Source of the DNA: Polyangia bacterium
Lineage (GTDB): Bacteria > Myxococcota_A > Polyangia > Polyangiales > JAUICN01
Assembly: GCA_030427835.1 (NCBI GenBank)
Contig: JAUICN010000008.1
Coordinates: 62,001-126,000, forward strand
Direction: 5' to 3'
Length of the DNA: 64,000 nucleotides
The notes beneath the pieces are model-generated. The model was not told where the DNA came from, made no database searches, and worked only from the letters and a program-made list of their open reading frames with translations. Position 1 is the first letter of the stretch; each line of letters begins with the position of its first letter. Below are positions 37,814 to 46,999 of the stretch, piece by piece. A program made the translations under genes and the position numbers.

Positions 37814-38314
37814 ATGGCAGACGAAGATACGGATACCGAAGAAATTGAAGAGATCAAAAAAGGTCCGAGCAAAGTACTGCTCATCGTAATCGGCGCCAAT
37901 CTTGTGGTCGTTTTGGGAGTCGTTGCGTTCTTCCTTTTTGGAAGCGGCGACGAAGAAGAAACCGGAGACGAAATTGTGCCCGCGGAAGAGCTCATGGCCT
38001 CCCACGAAACGATGGGTCCAATATTTGAACTTGGCCCCATCATCGTGAACCTGAGCGACAAGGGTGGCGGCAGGTACCTTAAAGTATACCTAAAACTCGA
38101 GTGCATGAATGAGAAGTCCGCTCCGATCGTGGAAGGAAAACTTATTCCCCTAAGGGATTTGGTTCTAGTCCATTTTACCGGGGTAACCGCATCCGAACTG
38201 CTTGGATCTGACGTGAAATCCCAGATCCGCAAGGACCTCATCAACATGTCCAACAAGGAATTGGGCGGCACCCATATCCAGAACATCTATTTCTCAGAGT
38301 TCGTGATCCAGTGA
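37814..38314 (+). CDS. fliL: Flagellar basal-body protein FliL
   Basis: 166 residues. Single-pass inner-membrane protein that surrounds stators and supports torque. Acidic cytoplasmic start (ADEDTDTEEIEEIKKG), one helix (VLLIVIGANLVVVLGVVAFFLFG, about 20-42), then a periplasmic stomatin-like domain: FELGPIIVNLSDKGGGRYLKVYLKLE and LINMSNKELGGTHIQNIYFSEFVIQ. First gene of the second operon, with a sigma54 promoter right before it. The last 4 bp overlap fliM (GTGA). Confidence 0.93.
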   Translation: MADEDTDTEEIEEIKKGPSKVLLIVIGANLVVVLGVVAFFLFGSGDEEETGDEIVPAEELMASHETMGPIFELGPIIVNLSDKGGGRYLKVYLKLECMNEKSAPIVEGKLIPLRDLVLVHFTGVTASELLGSDVKSQIRKDLINMSNKELGGTHIQNIYFSEFVIQ

Positions 38315-39378
38315 GCGAGCAATCACAGGATGGTGAGTCGCAAGCCGGCGAGTCCCAGGACATGCAACCCAAGGGGCAGGAACAGCCCCTACTCTCCGGG
38401 GAAGAAACCGATGCCCTGCTCGGAGCCATGCGGGAGGGCGAAAAAGACATTCCCGCCGACGACATAGATCTCACCTCTCCGGACCGCCCCATACAGTCAG
38501 CGCTTCCCTGGGCAGACACGAAAACCGGGGCCCTCTGTGTGGGCTTTCGAAAACTCCTCTACAAACAGCTGAACGTCAACTTCACCGTAAACAGCATCCA
38601 GCCCGAGGCCACCCCCTGGGGCCAAGTACGAGAGGATCTCGCGCCCAACAGTGCCCTGGGTTGTACCGAAACCGAAGACGGTGGACGCCTATGGGTCATC
38701 CTTGATCCAACAACCACACGAGGAATTCTCAATCGACGCTTGGGCCTCAACACCTCAGAAACACCAGCAAACGAAGGGGAAGGCGACCCGGAGGCGGAGA
38801 CAGACGGCAACAGTGAAAGCGAAGCCCTTGAAACTCGCCCCCTGAGTCAGGTGGATCGCGGCATCCTTCGATCCGCTTTTGATCACTGGGCGGAATCCGC
38901 AGGCATCGCCTGGTGCGATCGACAGGGGGCCTTCCGTGCGAAACGGGTGTTCACCTCACCAGATGCCCTCCCCGAAATCGACAACACAAAACCGTTCCTA
39001 TCCATCGCGTTCGACATTCTGATCGGCGAACAACGGAAGGGACGAGTACTGCTCATTTTTGACGCCGAAGCCGTCGTATCCACGGTACCCAAGGAAACCA
39101 AGGAAGAGACACCGAGCAACGAGAGCGAAACAGAAAAGTTGGTGCATCGCATCATGAATGCAGAGGTGGAAATCTCGGCAACCCTAGGTCAATCCGATAC
39201 ATCCATCCGGGAGATCCTCGCCCTAAAGCTTGGCGACGTGGTGCGACTCGACTCCGTACCCGGAACCCCCATCGACACCTTCGTTGACGATGCTCCCGTA
39301 TTTCGGGGGCTCCCCACGGTACACCACGGAAACTTAGCCATCGAGTGCGTTGCGCTCATTGAAAGGAACCCAAGCTGA
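38311..39378 (+). CDS. fliM: Flagellar motor switch protein FliM
   Basis: 355 residues. C-ring protein that binds phospho-CheY and FliG and sets rotation direction. The N-terminal LLSGEETDALLGAM (about 27-40) corresponds to the CheY-binding LSxxEIDALL motif. The middle CheC-like domain is divergent and contains an acidic insert (about 150-175). The C-terminal SpoA/FliN-like domain reads AEVEISATLGQSDTSIREILALKLGDVVRLDS. It begins with GTG overlapping the fliL stop and ends overlapping the fliN start (TGATG), so the switch genes are coupled. Confidence 0.9.
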   Translation: MSEQSQDGESQAGESQDMQPKGQEQPLLSGEETDALLGAMREGEKDIPADDIDLTSPDRPIQSALPWADTKTGALCVGFRKLLYKQLNVNFTVNSIQPEATPWGQVREDLAPNSALGCTETEDGGRLWVILDPTTTRGILNRRLGLNTSETPANEGEGDPEAETDGNSESEALETRPLSQVDRGILRSAFDHWAESAGIAWCDRQGAFRAKRVFTSPDALPEIDNTKPFLSIAFDILIGEQRKGRVLLIFDAEAVVSTVPKETKEETPSNESETEKLVHRIMNAEVEISATLGQSDTSIREILALKLGDVVRLDSVPGTPIDTFVDDAPVFRGLPTVHHGNLAIECVALIERNPS

Positions 39379-39701
39379 TGGAAAACGAACAACTGGACGC
39401 CCAACAGAATGCACCGGAGACAGGAAGCGACCGGGAGATCAACCGGCTACTCGACGTTCCACTCACGGTCCACGTGGAACTTGGGCGTAGAAAAATCAAA
39501 ATTTCTGACCTATTGGAAGTCAATACGGGAAGTGTCGTGGAGCTCGATACTCCCGCAGGCGCTTCCCTGGCCATCTATGCGAACCGAACACTGATCGCCC
39601 AGGGGGAAGCGGTGGTCGTGGGAGAGCGATACGGCATCCGTGTGACGGAAATCGTATCCCCAGAAGAGCGGGTGCAACAACTCGGCGGGCGGGGGGACTA
39701 G
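39378..39701 (+). CDS. fliN: Flagellar motor switch protein FliN
   Basis: 107 residues. Forms the lower C-ring with FliM and docks FliH. Core SpoA domain: LLDVPLTVHVELGRRKIKISDLLEVNTGSVVELDTPAGASLAIYANRTLIAQGEAVVVGERYGIRVTEIV, spanning about 24-95 and matching the family in order. Its start overlaps the fliM stop by one base; fliO follows after 2 bp. Confidence 0.95.
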   Translation: MENEQLDAQQNAPETGSDREINRLLDVPLTVHVELGRRKIKISDLLEVNTGSVVELDTPAGASLAIYANRTLIAQGEAVVVGERYGIRVTEIVSPEERVQQLGGRGD

Positions 39702-39703
39702 AC

Positions 39704-40972
39704 GTGGGGGCAAACTCCACAATGAAGGTCTCCCTGCGAATTGCCACGGCGTGCGTCGCAATTCTCTTCGCACCCGCCAACGCGATGGCCGAAAACCTCT
39801 TCACGTCCCTCAACGTTCGACCCACCCGAACGAACCTGGGCATTGAGCTGCAATCCCTGGCCCCCCTCGGCACTCCCCGCATACGTTCGGAAGCGGGAGT
39901 CGTGCGAGTGTGGTTCCCCAACATGGGCGACTATCGACTGGATGGCACGATCGACGATGCACCCGTACAGGCCATTTCTCTTCGCCCAGGAGCGAAGGGC
40001 ACAAACGTTCTAAAAATCACGCTGAAGGACACCACTCTCCTGGTGCCCCCAGCTCAAGTGACTGTACTTACTCAACGCCATTCCGCGACCGTGACCCTTC
40101 CCCTGGGTACCGCCGCGGGGCACACCGACGAACCATCACAAATCACTCCCCTAGAAACCACCAGCTCAAGTCCGTCCCAACGACCTCTGACCCCTGACCA
40201 AGCACAGGATACGGAATCAGGTGTAGAAAAGACTACCAGGGCAGGAAGCGCTCTTCCTTCCCTCAAACCAAGCCAAGCCCCAATGGCACCCCTGGGCCGG
40301 GCCCCAAGCCAGGAAAGTCTAGGGTGGCTTGCTGGGATCTGCGTCGGCTTGTTGGTGCTGCTCGTCGTAGCGAAACGTATTGGACGCAACAGAAGCCACG
40401 ATCGCCCATCACCCATTGAGATCGTTGCCGCAAAGAGAATGGGGCAAAAGCATCAGCTCCTTGTGGTGAGGGCCCTGGGCGAGGACGTTCTGCTCAGCGT
40501 CCAGGGAGACCGCACACACCGCATATCGGCCACTCCAACAGCGATTTCGGCAACCGTGCCAGGAGGGGAAAGCGTTGAAGCGCACCCGACAACCCACGGT
40601 CAGTCCGACGAACCTGAGCCCCGTGGGCGGAAGTCACGCCTTGGAAACGCCGTGCAATCCCTCCAAAACCTCAGGACACCCTGGCGCAGCGCGGATTCAG
40701 ACCCAGAGGGCGTTCCCACGGGCGACTTCGGCACCCAGGGCAATTCTTTGGAGTCGGGAAACATACACACGTTTTCCGAAGAGCTTCAACGGGTGGTTCC
40801 CGACGAATCCGAGGCACAGGTCGCCCAACTGTTTGCCTTTCCCCCAAGAAAACGAGGCAACCAAGACCCTCCGGCCCACAACTTGGTTTCTGAGGAAAAC
40901 CCTCCAGAAACCGTCCGTGGCTTGATACGACTTCGAAAACAGGCCGGCCAGCGCGTGGGAACACACCAGTGA
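39704..40972 (+). CDS. fliO: Flagellar export protein FliO with a large periplasmic N-terminal domain
   Basis: 422 residues from GTG 39704; ATG 39722 is equally possible. FliO assists assembly of the FliP ring. Signal peptide (LRIATACVAILFAPANAMA), then a beta-rich domain (about 30-135: LNVRPTRTNLGIELQSLA...) that looks AMIN-like, a Pro/Thr-rich linker, one helix (LGWLAGICVGLLVLLVVAKRI, about 205-225) and the conserved cytoplasmic FliO segment IEIVAAKRMGQKHQLLVVRALGEDVLLSV. The tail of about 130 residues is unconserved. Most FliO proteins are 100-200 residues, so the periplasmic domain and long tail are additions. Confidence 0.82.
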   Translation: MGANSTMKVSLRIATACVAILFAPANAMAENLFTSLNVRPTRTNLGIELQSLAPLGTPRIRSEAGVVRVWFPNMGDYRLDGTIDDAPVQAISLRPGAKGTNVLKITLKDTTLLVPPAQVTVLTQRHSATVTLPLGTAAGHTDEPSQITPLETTSSSPSQRPLTPDQAQDTESGVEKTTRAGSALPSLKPSQAPMAPLGRAPSQESLGWLAGICVGLLVLLVVAKRIGRNRSHDRPSPIEIVAAKRMGQKHQLLVVRALGEDVLLSVQGDRTHRISATPTAISATVPGGESVEAHPTTHGQSDEPEPRGRKSRLGNAVQSLQNLRTPWRSADSDPEGVPTGDFGTQGNSLESGNIHTFSEELQRVVPDESEAQVAQLFAFPPRKRGNQDPPAHNLVSEENPPETVRGLIRLRKQAGQRVGTHQ

Positions 40973-41775
40973 CCCTTCCCACCAAAACCATCGGGTGGCT
41001 CTCCGCTATGCAAACATGGGCCACGGGTCGCCCATGGAAATGGCTCGGCGCGGCAATGACCCTCCTTGCGGTCGCTGCGCCCACCCAGGCCTGGGCACAA
41101 ATGCTGCCCGACGTGAACATCAGCTGGAACGAACAGACGGAACCCACCCAACTTGCGCCTACCCTAAAAATACTTCTACTGCTGACCGTTCTCAGCATCG
41201 CCCCCGCGATCCTCATCACGGCCACGTCTTTTACACGCATCGTCGTCGTGCTCTCGTTTGTGAAACAGGCCCTTGGGACCGCAAACGTGCCACCCACCCA
41301 AGTCATTCTCGCCCTGTCCCTATTGCTGACGGGGGTTGCCATGGCGCCCACCGCAGTACGTCTCAACGAACTGGCCATTGAGCCCTACATGGCGGAAAGC
41401 ATCACCGAAGAAGTCGCCTTCACCCAGGGCGCAAACGTAATTCGTGGTTTTCTCCTTCCCCAAACACGGGAGCAGGATCTCACCCTTTTTTACGAGCTCA
41501 GCAACTCTCCCCTCCCCAATGCCGAAGAGGATGTCGCCCTCCATCTTCTGGTCCCCGCCTTCATGATATCGGAGCTCCGTACAGGCTTTGAAATGGGCTT
41601 CCTGCTCTTTCTTCCCTTCGTGCTTATCGATCTGGTGGTGGCTTCCATTCTGACCTCCATGGGCATGGTGATGCTGCCTCCCACCATGATGTCCACCCCG
41701 CTTAAAATACTACTCTTCGTGATTGTGGATGGGTGGGCACTGCTCACACGCTCCATCGTGGGCGGATACGTATGA
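40969..41775 (+). CDS. fliP: Flagellar type III export gate protein FliP
   Basis: 268 residues. Five FliP subunits form the core of the export gate. GTG start overlapping the fliO stop. Signal peptide (WLGAAMTLLAVAAPTQAWA), then LKILLLLTVLSIAPAILITATSFTRIVVVLSFVKQALGT, PPTQVILALSLLLTGVAM, LVPAFMISELRTGFEMGFLLFLPFVLIDLVVASILTSMGMVMLPP and the LLFVIVDGW ending, all family landmarks. Its stop overlaps the fliQ ATG. Confidence 0.97.
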   Translation: MTLPTKTIGWLSAMQTWATGRPWKWLGAAMTLLAVAAPTQAWAQMLPDVNISWNEQTEPTQLAPTLKILLLLTVLSIAPAILITATSFTRIVVVLSFVKQALGTANVPPTQVILALSLLLTGVAMAPTAVRLNELAIEPYMAESITEEVAFTQGANVIRGFLLPQTREQDLTLFYELSNSPLPNAEEDVALHLLVPAFMISELRTGFEMGFLLFLPFVLIDLVVASILTSMGMVMLPPTMMSTPLKILLFVIVDGWALLTRSIVGGYV

Positions 41776-42041
41776 CCCGCAGTTACGCCATCGACTGGTT
41801 TCGGGAAATGCTGTGGACTGCGGTTCTAGCGGTAGGGCCCGCCATTCTCGCTGTGGTGATTGTGGGACTCATCATGGCCATTCTACAGGCCGCCACCCAG
41901 GTCAACGATCAAGCCGTCGCGTTTGGCCCCAAAGCCGTGGCTGCTGTCACGGCACTTGTGGTCTCGGGCCCATGGATCCTCACCCAGCTTTCGGAGTTCA
42001 TGATCGGCATTTTTGGCGCCGTGGAACGCGTCGCGCCGTAA
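41772..42041 (+). CDS. fliQ: Flagellar export gate protein FliQ
   Basis: 89 residues from ATG 41772 (ATGA overlap with fliP). Two membrane helices: FREMLWTAVLAVGPAILAVVIVGLIMAILQAATQ and AVAAVTALVVSGPWILTQLSEFM, with the connecting VNDQAVAFGPK loop. This is the standard FliQ layout; four copies pack against FliP in the gate. fliR follows after 31 bp. Confidence 0.95.
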   Translation: MTRSYAIDWFREMLWTAVLAVGPAILAVVIVGLIMAILQAATQVNDQAVAFGPKAVAAVTALVVSGPWILTQLSEFMIGIFGAVERVAP

Positions 42042-42072
42042 CCAAGAAATTTTCCACACCCCACGTCAGATC

Positions 42073-42864
42073 ATGGAAACGTCGATTCAGCCCCTCTTCG
42101 AAACACTGGCGACGCACCAGCTTCCTTGGATCATGATGTTGTCCACACGCATTGGCACTGCATTGATCCTACTTCCCCCGCCCTTTGGCGCCGTGGCACC
42201 CATGCGCACGCGGGTTGCGCTTAGCCTACTCTTGGCATTCGCCATTGGAGTTCCCAACGTGGGTGGCTTTGAACCCCTGGACCTGTCGCCCCTGGGCGTG
42301 TTTCGGGCAGGGGTCGGCGAAGCGCTGCTCGGTTCCGTCATGGGCCTGACGGTTCGGCTCACCATGGCCGCCGCAGATGTGGCGGGAACATTCACCGGAT
42401 TCACCATGGGCCTGGGCTTCGCCACCAGCATCGATCCCAACCTTGGCGAGCAGGTTCTCCCCACCACACGACTCCTTTCCCAGTTTGCGACCCTTATCTT
42501 CCTAATAATTGGGGGGCATCACATGGTCCTCCACGCACTTGCCCACAGTGCAACCCTATTCCCACCCGGCCAGGCCATTGAGATTATGAAGAACAGTAGA
42601 CTCCTCAACCTTGGCGGAGATCTGTTGGCACAGGGTTTGCGAATATCTTCTCCTGTAGTGGCCACCATGTTCATCGTACAAGTAGGAACTGCCCTAATTT
42701 CAAGGGCTGCACCACGCGTGCACATTTTCGCGCTGTCATTCGCGGTGGTATCTGCCACCGGGATTTTGACGCTTTTGGTGTCGGCACCCAGCTTGGCCAC
42801 TTCCATCTCTGTTCACCTGCGCAATCTGCCCGAGGCACTTGCCAGTTCCCTAGGGGGATGGTGA
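42073..42864 (+). CDS. fliR: Flagellar export gate protein FliR
   Basis: 263 residues from ATG 42073; the frame is open further upstream to 42013 but overlaps fliQ. The single FliR closes the FliP5-FliQ4-FliR1 gate. Several helices with family landmarks: MMLSTRIGTALILLPPPFGAVAPMRTRVALSLLLAFAIG, GEALLGSVMGLTVRLTMAAADVAGTFTGFTMGLGFATSIDP and SPVVATMFIVQVGTALISRAAPRVHIFALSF. The 3' end overlaps flhB. Confidence 0.95.
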   Translation: METSIQPLFETLATHQLPWIMMLSTRIGTALILLPPPFGAVAPMRTRVALSLLLAFAIGVPNVGGFEPLDLSPLGVFRAGVGEALLGSVMGLTVRLTMAAADVAGTFTGFTMGLGFATSIDPNLGEQVLPTTRLLSQFATLIFLIIGGHHMVLHALAHSATLFPPGQAIEIMKNSRLLNLGGDLLAQGLRISSPVVATMFIVQVGTALISRAAPRVHIFALSFAVVSATGILTLLVSAPSLATSISVHLRNLPEALASSLGGW

Positions 42865-43928
42865 TGGCGGATAAGGAACAACAGACAGAGCAGGCGACTC
42901 CCAAGAAAACGGAGAAGCTTCGCAAGGACGGCAAGGTCCCCAAGAGCGCCGACGTGACTGCGGTGGTATCCATGGCCGTTGCAGGCTCCTGCATCATGGC
43001 CCTCGGTGGACATCTTACGGCGCCTGTTTCGGAGTTCAGCCAAAGGGCATTTCGTCTCCAGTACACCGGCGACCCCCTTACCGCGGTCGGCGATATGATG
43101 TCCGTGGTGGTTCGAGTCTGCGGGCCCATCGTGGCAGCCACCTTTCTGGGCGCCGTACTGATGGGCATTGTACAAACCCGGGGACTATTTTCCCTCTCCC
43201 TGATTCAACTGAAGCTCGACCGACTGAACCCCATCCCCCAACTGCCTCGGATTTTCCCCACGCCCAAGAGCCTGGCCGAGGTCGGCAAGCAACTATTGAA
43301 ACTGTCGGTCCTTGGCGTGATCGTTTTCAACATCGTATCCAAGGCCTTTCCCGGGTTTGCACTTCTCGCCGCCAATGAGCCCATCACTGCCGCGGCGGCC
43401 GTTGGAGAATCGGTCACGGATGTCTTCGTGTACGGCACCATGGCATTCACCGTGGTGGCTGGGATCGATTTCCTGCACGCGCTCCGTACCCACAACGAGG
43501 AGTCCAAGATGTCCAAACAGGATGTTAAGGACGAACACAAGCAAGAACAGGCGAGCCCCCACCTCAAACAAAAGGCGCGACAAAAAGCCCGGGAATACGC
43601 CGAAGCCCGTTCCACCCAAGGGGTGAAGGAAGCCACCGTGCTCATCACCAATCCCACACACATCTCCGTGGCACTCCGGTACAAACCCGAGCAGGACGCC
43701 ACTCCCATCGTGCTTGCAAAGGGCACCGACCACCTTGCCCTGACCCTGAGAATCGAAGCACGATCCCATGGCATACCCATTGTCGAGAACCGCCCCCTAG
43801 CCCGCTCCCTCCACAAGGATGTGAAGGTCGGACAGCCCATCGAGGCGCAACATTACAAGGCTGCGGCACAGGTAATTGCCCACGTCATGGGCCTGCACAC
43901 CACTCGCACACCTAGGGAAATGGCATGA
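42864..43928 (+). CDS. flhB: Flagellar export switch protein FlhB
   Basis: 354 residues from ATG 42864; ATG 42858 would add two residues. Controls the export switch from hook to filament subunits. Family start (DKEQQTEQATPKKTEKLRKDGKVPKS), four helices, then the cytoplasmic domain with the autocleavage motif NPTH (263-266) in VLITNPTHISVALRY and VENRPLARSLHKD near the end. Asn and Pro of NPTH are intact, so self-cleavage is expected. It overlaps fliR upstream and flhA downstream by 4 bp. Confidence 0.96.
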   Translation: MADKEQQTEQATPKKTEKLRKDGKVPKSADVTAVVSMAVAGSCIMALGGHLTAPVSEFSQRAFRLQYTGDPLTAVGDMMSVVVRVCGPIVAATFLGAVLMGIVQTRGLFSLSLIQLKLDRLNPIPQLPRIFPTPKSLAEVGKQLLKLSVLGVIVFNIVSKAFPGFALLAANEPITAAAAVGESVTDVFVYGTMAFTVVAGIDFLHALRTHNEESKMSKQDVKDEHKQEQASPHLKQKARQKAREYAEARSTQGVKEATVLITNPTHISVALRYKPEQDATPIVLAKGTDHLALTLRIEARSHGIPIVENRPLARSLHKDVKVGQPIEAQHYKAAAQVIAHVMGLHTTRTPREMA

Positions 43929-45976
43929 GTTCACCTACCTCCACGACCCGTGCCGATCTGCTTTCAGGCGTATTCCGAAGCTCCGCGGGGCTGGTGCCAC
44001 TTCTCCTCGTTGGCATCGTGTTGATGATGATCGTGCCACTACCCGCCATTCTTTTGGACGTATTCATCGCCACCTCAGTCGCCCTATCCATCACCCTTCT
44101 TCTCATTTCCATCTACTTGCAACGGCCCCTGGACCTCTCGGCCTTCCCGACCATTCTCCTATTCACCACGTTGCTTCGACTGTCTCTCAATGTGGCCTCC
44201 ACCCGCCTAATTCTGATGCACGGAGACCAGGGAACCAGTGCCGCGGGCCAGGTGGTACGGGCCTTCGGTGAGTTCATTGTGGGAGGCAACTACCTTGTGG
44301 GCGCCACGGTGTTCATTCTTCTGGCCATCATCAACTTTGTGGTGATTACCAAGGGTGCAGGCCGAGTCGCGGAGGTTTCCGCGCGCTTCACCCTGGACGG
44401 TCTGCCTGGAAAGCAGATGAGCATCGACGCCGACCTTGCCTCAGGCTCGGTAACCCAAGAAGAGGCCAAGGCACGGCGCGCCAACGTAGAGCAGGAGGCC
44501 GACTTCTTCGGGGCCATGGACGGTGCGTCCAAGTTCGTACGTGGGGACGCCATCGCCGGGCTACTCATCACAGGAATCAACATCGTGATGGGATTTGTGG
44601 TGGGGGTCGCCCAGCAGGGAATGAGCGCTGCGGAAGCGGCATCTACCTACACCATCCTTACCGTGGGAGACGGCCTTGCTTCCCAACTTCCCGCCCTACT
44701 CGTCTCAACCGCGTCGGGTGTGGTGGTGACCCGCGCTGCATCAGGGCAAGCTCTTGGAAGCGCATTGATGCAACAGATCGGCACCCACAGCCGGGCCCTC
44801 ACCACCGCCGCCGTCGTGTTGGTAGTGATGGGAATACTGCCCGGCATGCCGCTCGTGCCCTTTGCCGCCATGGGTGGTCTCGTGTTTCTGGCAGCCCGCT
44901 CCGCACAACGAAAAGCAGCCATGCCGAGCGGCGCCGATGAAAGCAAAACCCAACAGGAACCCACCGAGCGGGAACAGCTAGAAAACCTACTCCCAGTGGA
45001 TCTATTGGAGCTGGAAGTGGGTTTTGATCTGGTGGCACTGGTGGATGCCTCAAAGGGCGGCGAGCTCGTGGATCGAATCGCAGCGCTGAGGCGAAACCTC
45101 GCCACGGAACTTGGCATCATCATCCCCTCCATCCATATCAGGGACAACCTTCGCTTGAAATCCAACGCGTACAGGCTCCTGCTTTCTGGAAACGAAATCG
45201 GCGGCGGCGAACTGCGAATCAATCGTTTTCTCGCCATGGACCCCACCGGCACTCTCCAAGAAATCAAGGGAGAAGAAGTGAAGGAACCCGCCTTTGGTCT
45301 ACCCGCACGATGGATCACCAGTTCCGATCGGGAGAAGGCCGAAGGTCTCGGGTACACCGTAGTCGATCCAGGCACAGTAACGGCGACCCATCTCACCGAG
45401 CTTCTGCGTTCCAACGCCCACGATCTCATCGGTCGTACGGAGGTGCAGGAGCTCGTGGACATTCTCGCAACCCGAGAGCCGAAGCTCGTGGACGAGCTAA
45501 TCCCCAATCTCTTGCCCCTGGGCGAGGCCATCAAGGTGCTCCGAAACCTACTCAAGGAAGGCATATCGATCCGCGACTTGCGAACCATCTTTGAGGCGTT
45601 GGCAGACAATGCGGGAGAAACGAAGGACTCTGTTGAACTGACCGAACGGGTACGGCAACGACTCGCGCGAACGTTGTCCTCTCGGTTCAACCACGAAGGC
45701 GAAGTCGCAGCGTTGCTTCTGGATCCAAACGTCGAGGAGAGCTTTCGCACCCATGGGCCCGACGCCGAAACCGCAAAAAACATACTGGGCTCCCTGGATA
45801 CCACTGCCCGAGAATACTCGGGTGTAGCCACGCCACCTCTCCTCATGTGTGCACCGGACGTTCGGCGAAAGGTGTCCGACTTTCTCTCCACACGGGTCCC
45901 GGGGCTAAGTGTCCTTTCCTACAGGGAAGTGGATCCAAAACTTACCATTCGAAACCTAGGAGTGGTGAACGGTTAG
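43925..45976 (+). CDS. flhA: Flagellar export apparatus protein FlhA
   Basis: 683 residues. Forms the nonameric export channel and proton-using gate; its cytoplasmic ring binds chaperone-substrate complexes. Eight N-terminal helices with AFPTILLFTTLLRLSLNVASTRLIL, GVFILLAIINFVVITKGAGRVAEVSARFTLDGLPGKQMSIDADLASG and EEAKARRANVEQEADFFGAMDGASKFVRGDAIAG (the FHIPEP region); the soluble part starts near 330. It ends VLSYREVDPKLTIRNLGVVNG. Separated from flhF by 45 bp. Confidence 0.97.
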   Translation: MSSPTSTTRADLLSGVFRSSAGLVPLLLVGIVLMMIVPLPAILLDVFIATSVALSITLLLISIYLQRPLDLSAFPTILLFTTLLRLSLNVASTRLILMHGDQGTSAAGQVVRAFGEFIVGGNYLVGATVFILLAIINFVVITKGAGRVAEVSARFTLDGLPGKQMSIDADLASGSVTQEEAKARRANVEQEADFFGAMDGASKFVRGDAIAGLLITGINIVMGFVVGVAQQGMSAAEAASTYTILTVGDGLASQLPALLVSTASGVVVTRAASGQALGSALMQQIGTHSRALTTAAVVLVVMGILPGMPLVPFAAMGGLVFLAARSAQRKAAMPSGADESKTQQEPTEREQLENLLPVDLLELEVGFDLVALVDASKGGELVDRIAALRRNLATELGIIIPSIHIRDNLRLKSNAYRLLLSGNEIGGGELRINRFLAMDPTGTLQEIKGEEVKEPAFGLPARWITSSDREKAEGLGYTVVDPGTVTATHLTELLRSNAHDLIGRTEVQELVDILATREPKLVDELIPNLLPLGEAIKVLRNLLKEGISIRDLRTIFEALADNAGETKDSVELTERVRQRLARTLSSRFNHEGEVAALLLDPNVEESFRTHGPDAETAKNILGSLDTTAREYSGVATPPLLMCAPDVRRKVSDFLSTRVPGLSVLSYREVDPKLTIRNLGVVNG

Positions 45977-46021
45977 CCGCCCACCCACCATCACCCCACC
46001 CCCACGACGCAAGGAGGACCC

Positions 46022-46999
46022 ATGCTGGAACAGACATTTAGAGCACGCGACTACGACGAAGCACTACGAAAAGTAAAGAGAGTACTGGGGTCTGACGCCC
46101 TTATTCTTTCCACAAAACACCTAGGCATGGGGCACGGGAACCCGGAGGAATCCGTAGAACTAACGGTTGTCGCAGGGGTCGATGCGCTGGAACTGAAACG
46201 AAACCAACCCATCGCAACAAACCACAAAAAGTCCCAACCCCTATTGGCCCGAATGGTGGATCAGGGGGTCATGGAGAGTCTGGCCAAGCGAATATCCCGA
46301 AACACCCAGCACTACAAGGACACACGCAACAGTTGGTCCACTCGAGAAGCTCTGGAACAAACCCTCAATGCCGATCTGCAGTTCAGTGGGCCCGCGGGAG
46401 CCGAACGTAGGGTGATTGCCATGGTGGGTCCCACAGGCGTAGGAAAAACCACGACCATCGCAAAGCTTGCCTCCCACGCCTCCCTTCAACAACACCGAAA
46501 GGTAGCCCTTGTCTCTATCGACAACGTACGACTGGGTGCAACTGAACAGCTTGAACGGTACGCACAGCTCATTGGCGTTCCCATGGAACGGGCCCACAAC
46601 AGCGAATCCCTGGGCCTGGCACTATCCAAGTTCCACGAGGAAGACCTTGTGTTGGTGGATACCGCCGGCAGGTCTCCCAGGGACAAACGGGCCATGGCGG
46701 ACACGGCCACGTGCCTTCATCGGGCCGGAGAATCCATGGATGTCCACCTATGTCTTCCAGCGTCCGCGTCACGAAGAGAACTGCAGGCCACCATCGACCA
46801 TCACGCTCCGCTGCATCCCAATCAAATTACCGTCACCAAGCTGGATGAGGCCATCCAATATGGAGGACTCCTCAACAGCCCAACGCTCTCCGATCTCCCC
46901 TTGGCATTTTTCACCACAGGGCAACGAGTGCCAGAAGACATCGAGCTAGCCACGGCAGCGCGCATCGCATCGCTGCTCACTGGAGAGGAACTGCACTGA
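46022..46999 (+). CDS. flhF: Flagellar SRP-type GTPase FlhF
   Basis: 325 residues. Recruits early basal-body parts to the pole and sets flagellar site. N-terminal MLEQTFRARDYDEALRKVKRVLGSDALILSTK, NG domain with the P-loop GPTGVGKTTT (136-145), VALVSIDNVRLGATEQL, VDTAGRSPRDKRA and TKLDEAIQYGGLLN. A strong AAGGAGG ribosome site precedes it. The B domain is short compared with the roughly 500-residue Vibrio protein. The stop overlaps flhG by one base, so the polar placement pair is translated together. Confidence 0.94.
   Translation: MLEQTFRARDYDEALRKVKRVLGSDALILSTKHLGMGHGNPEESVELTVVAGVDALELKRNQPIATNHKKSQPLLARMVDQGVMESLAKRISRNTQHYKDTRNSWSTREALEQTLNADLQFSGPAGAERRVIAMVGPTGVGKTTTIAKLASHASLQQHRKVALVSIDNVRLGATEQLERYAQLIGVPMERAHNSESLGLALSKFHEEDLVLVDTAGRSPRDKRAMADTATCLHRAGESMDVHLCLPASASRRELQATIDHHAPLHPNQITVTKLDEAIQYGGLLNSPTLSDLPLAFFTTGQRVPEDIELATAARIASLLTGEELH

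Noticed and set aside
44647-45891. 414-codon minus-strand frame inside flhA, and similar long antisense frames (for example 12275-13456, 20572-21708, 23896-24861)
   Set aside because: All lie within strongly conserved genes on the opposite strand or in another frame, have Arg/Ser/Pro-rich shadow composition and carry no motif.
27302-45976. A virulence-type (injectisome) type III secretion system instead of a flagellum
   Set aside because: Rod, hook, ring and junction genes (flgB, C, D, E, F, G, H, I, K, L), FliG/M/N and FlhF/G are all present; there are no secretin, needle or translocator genes.
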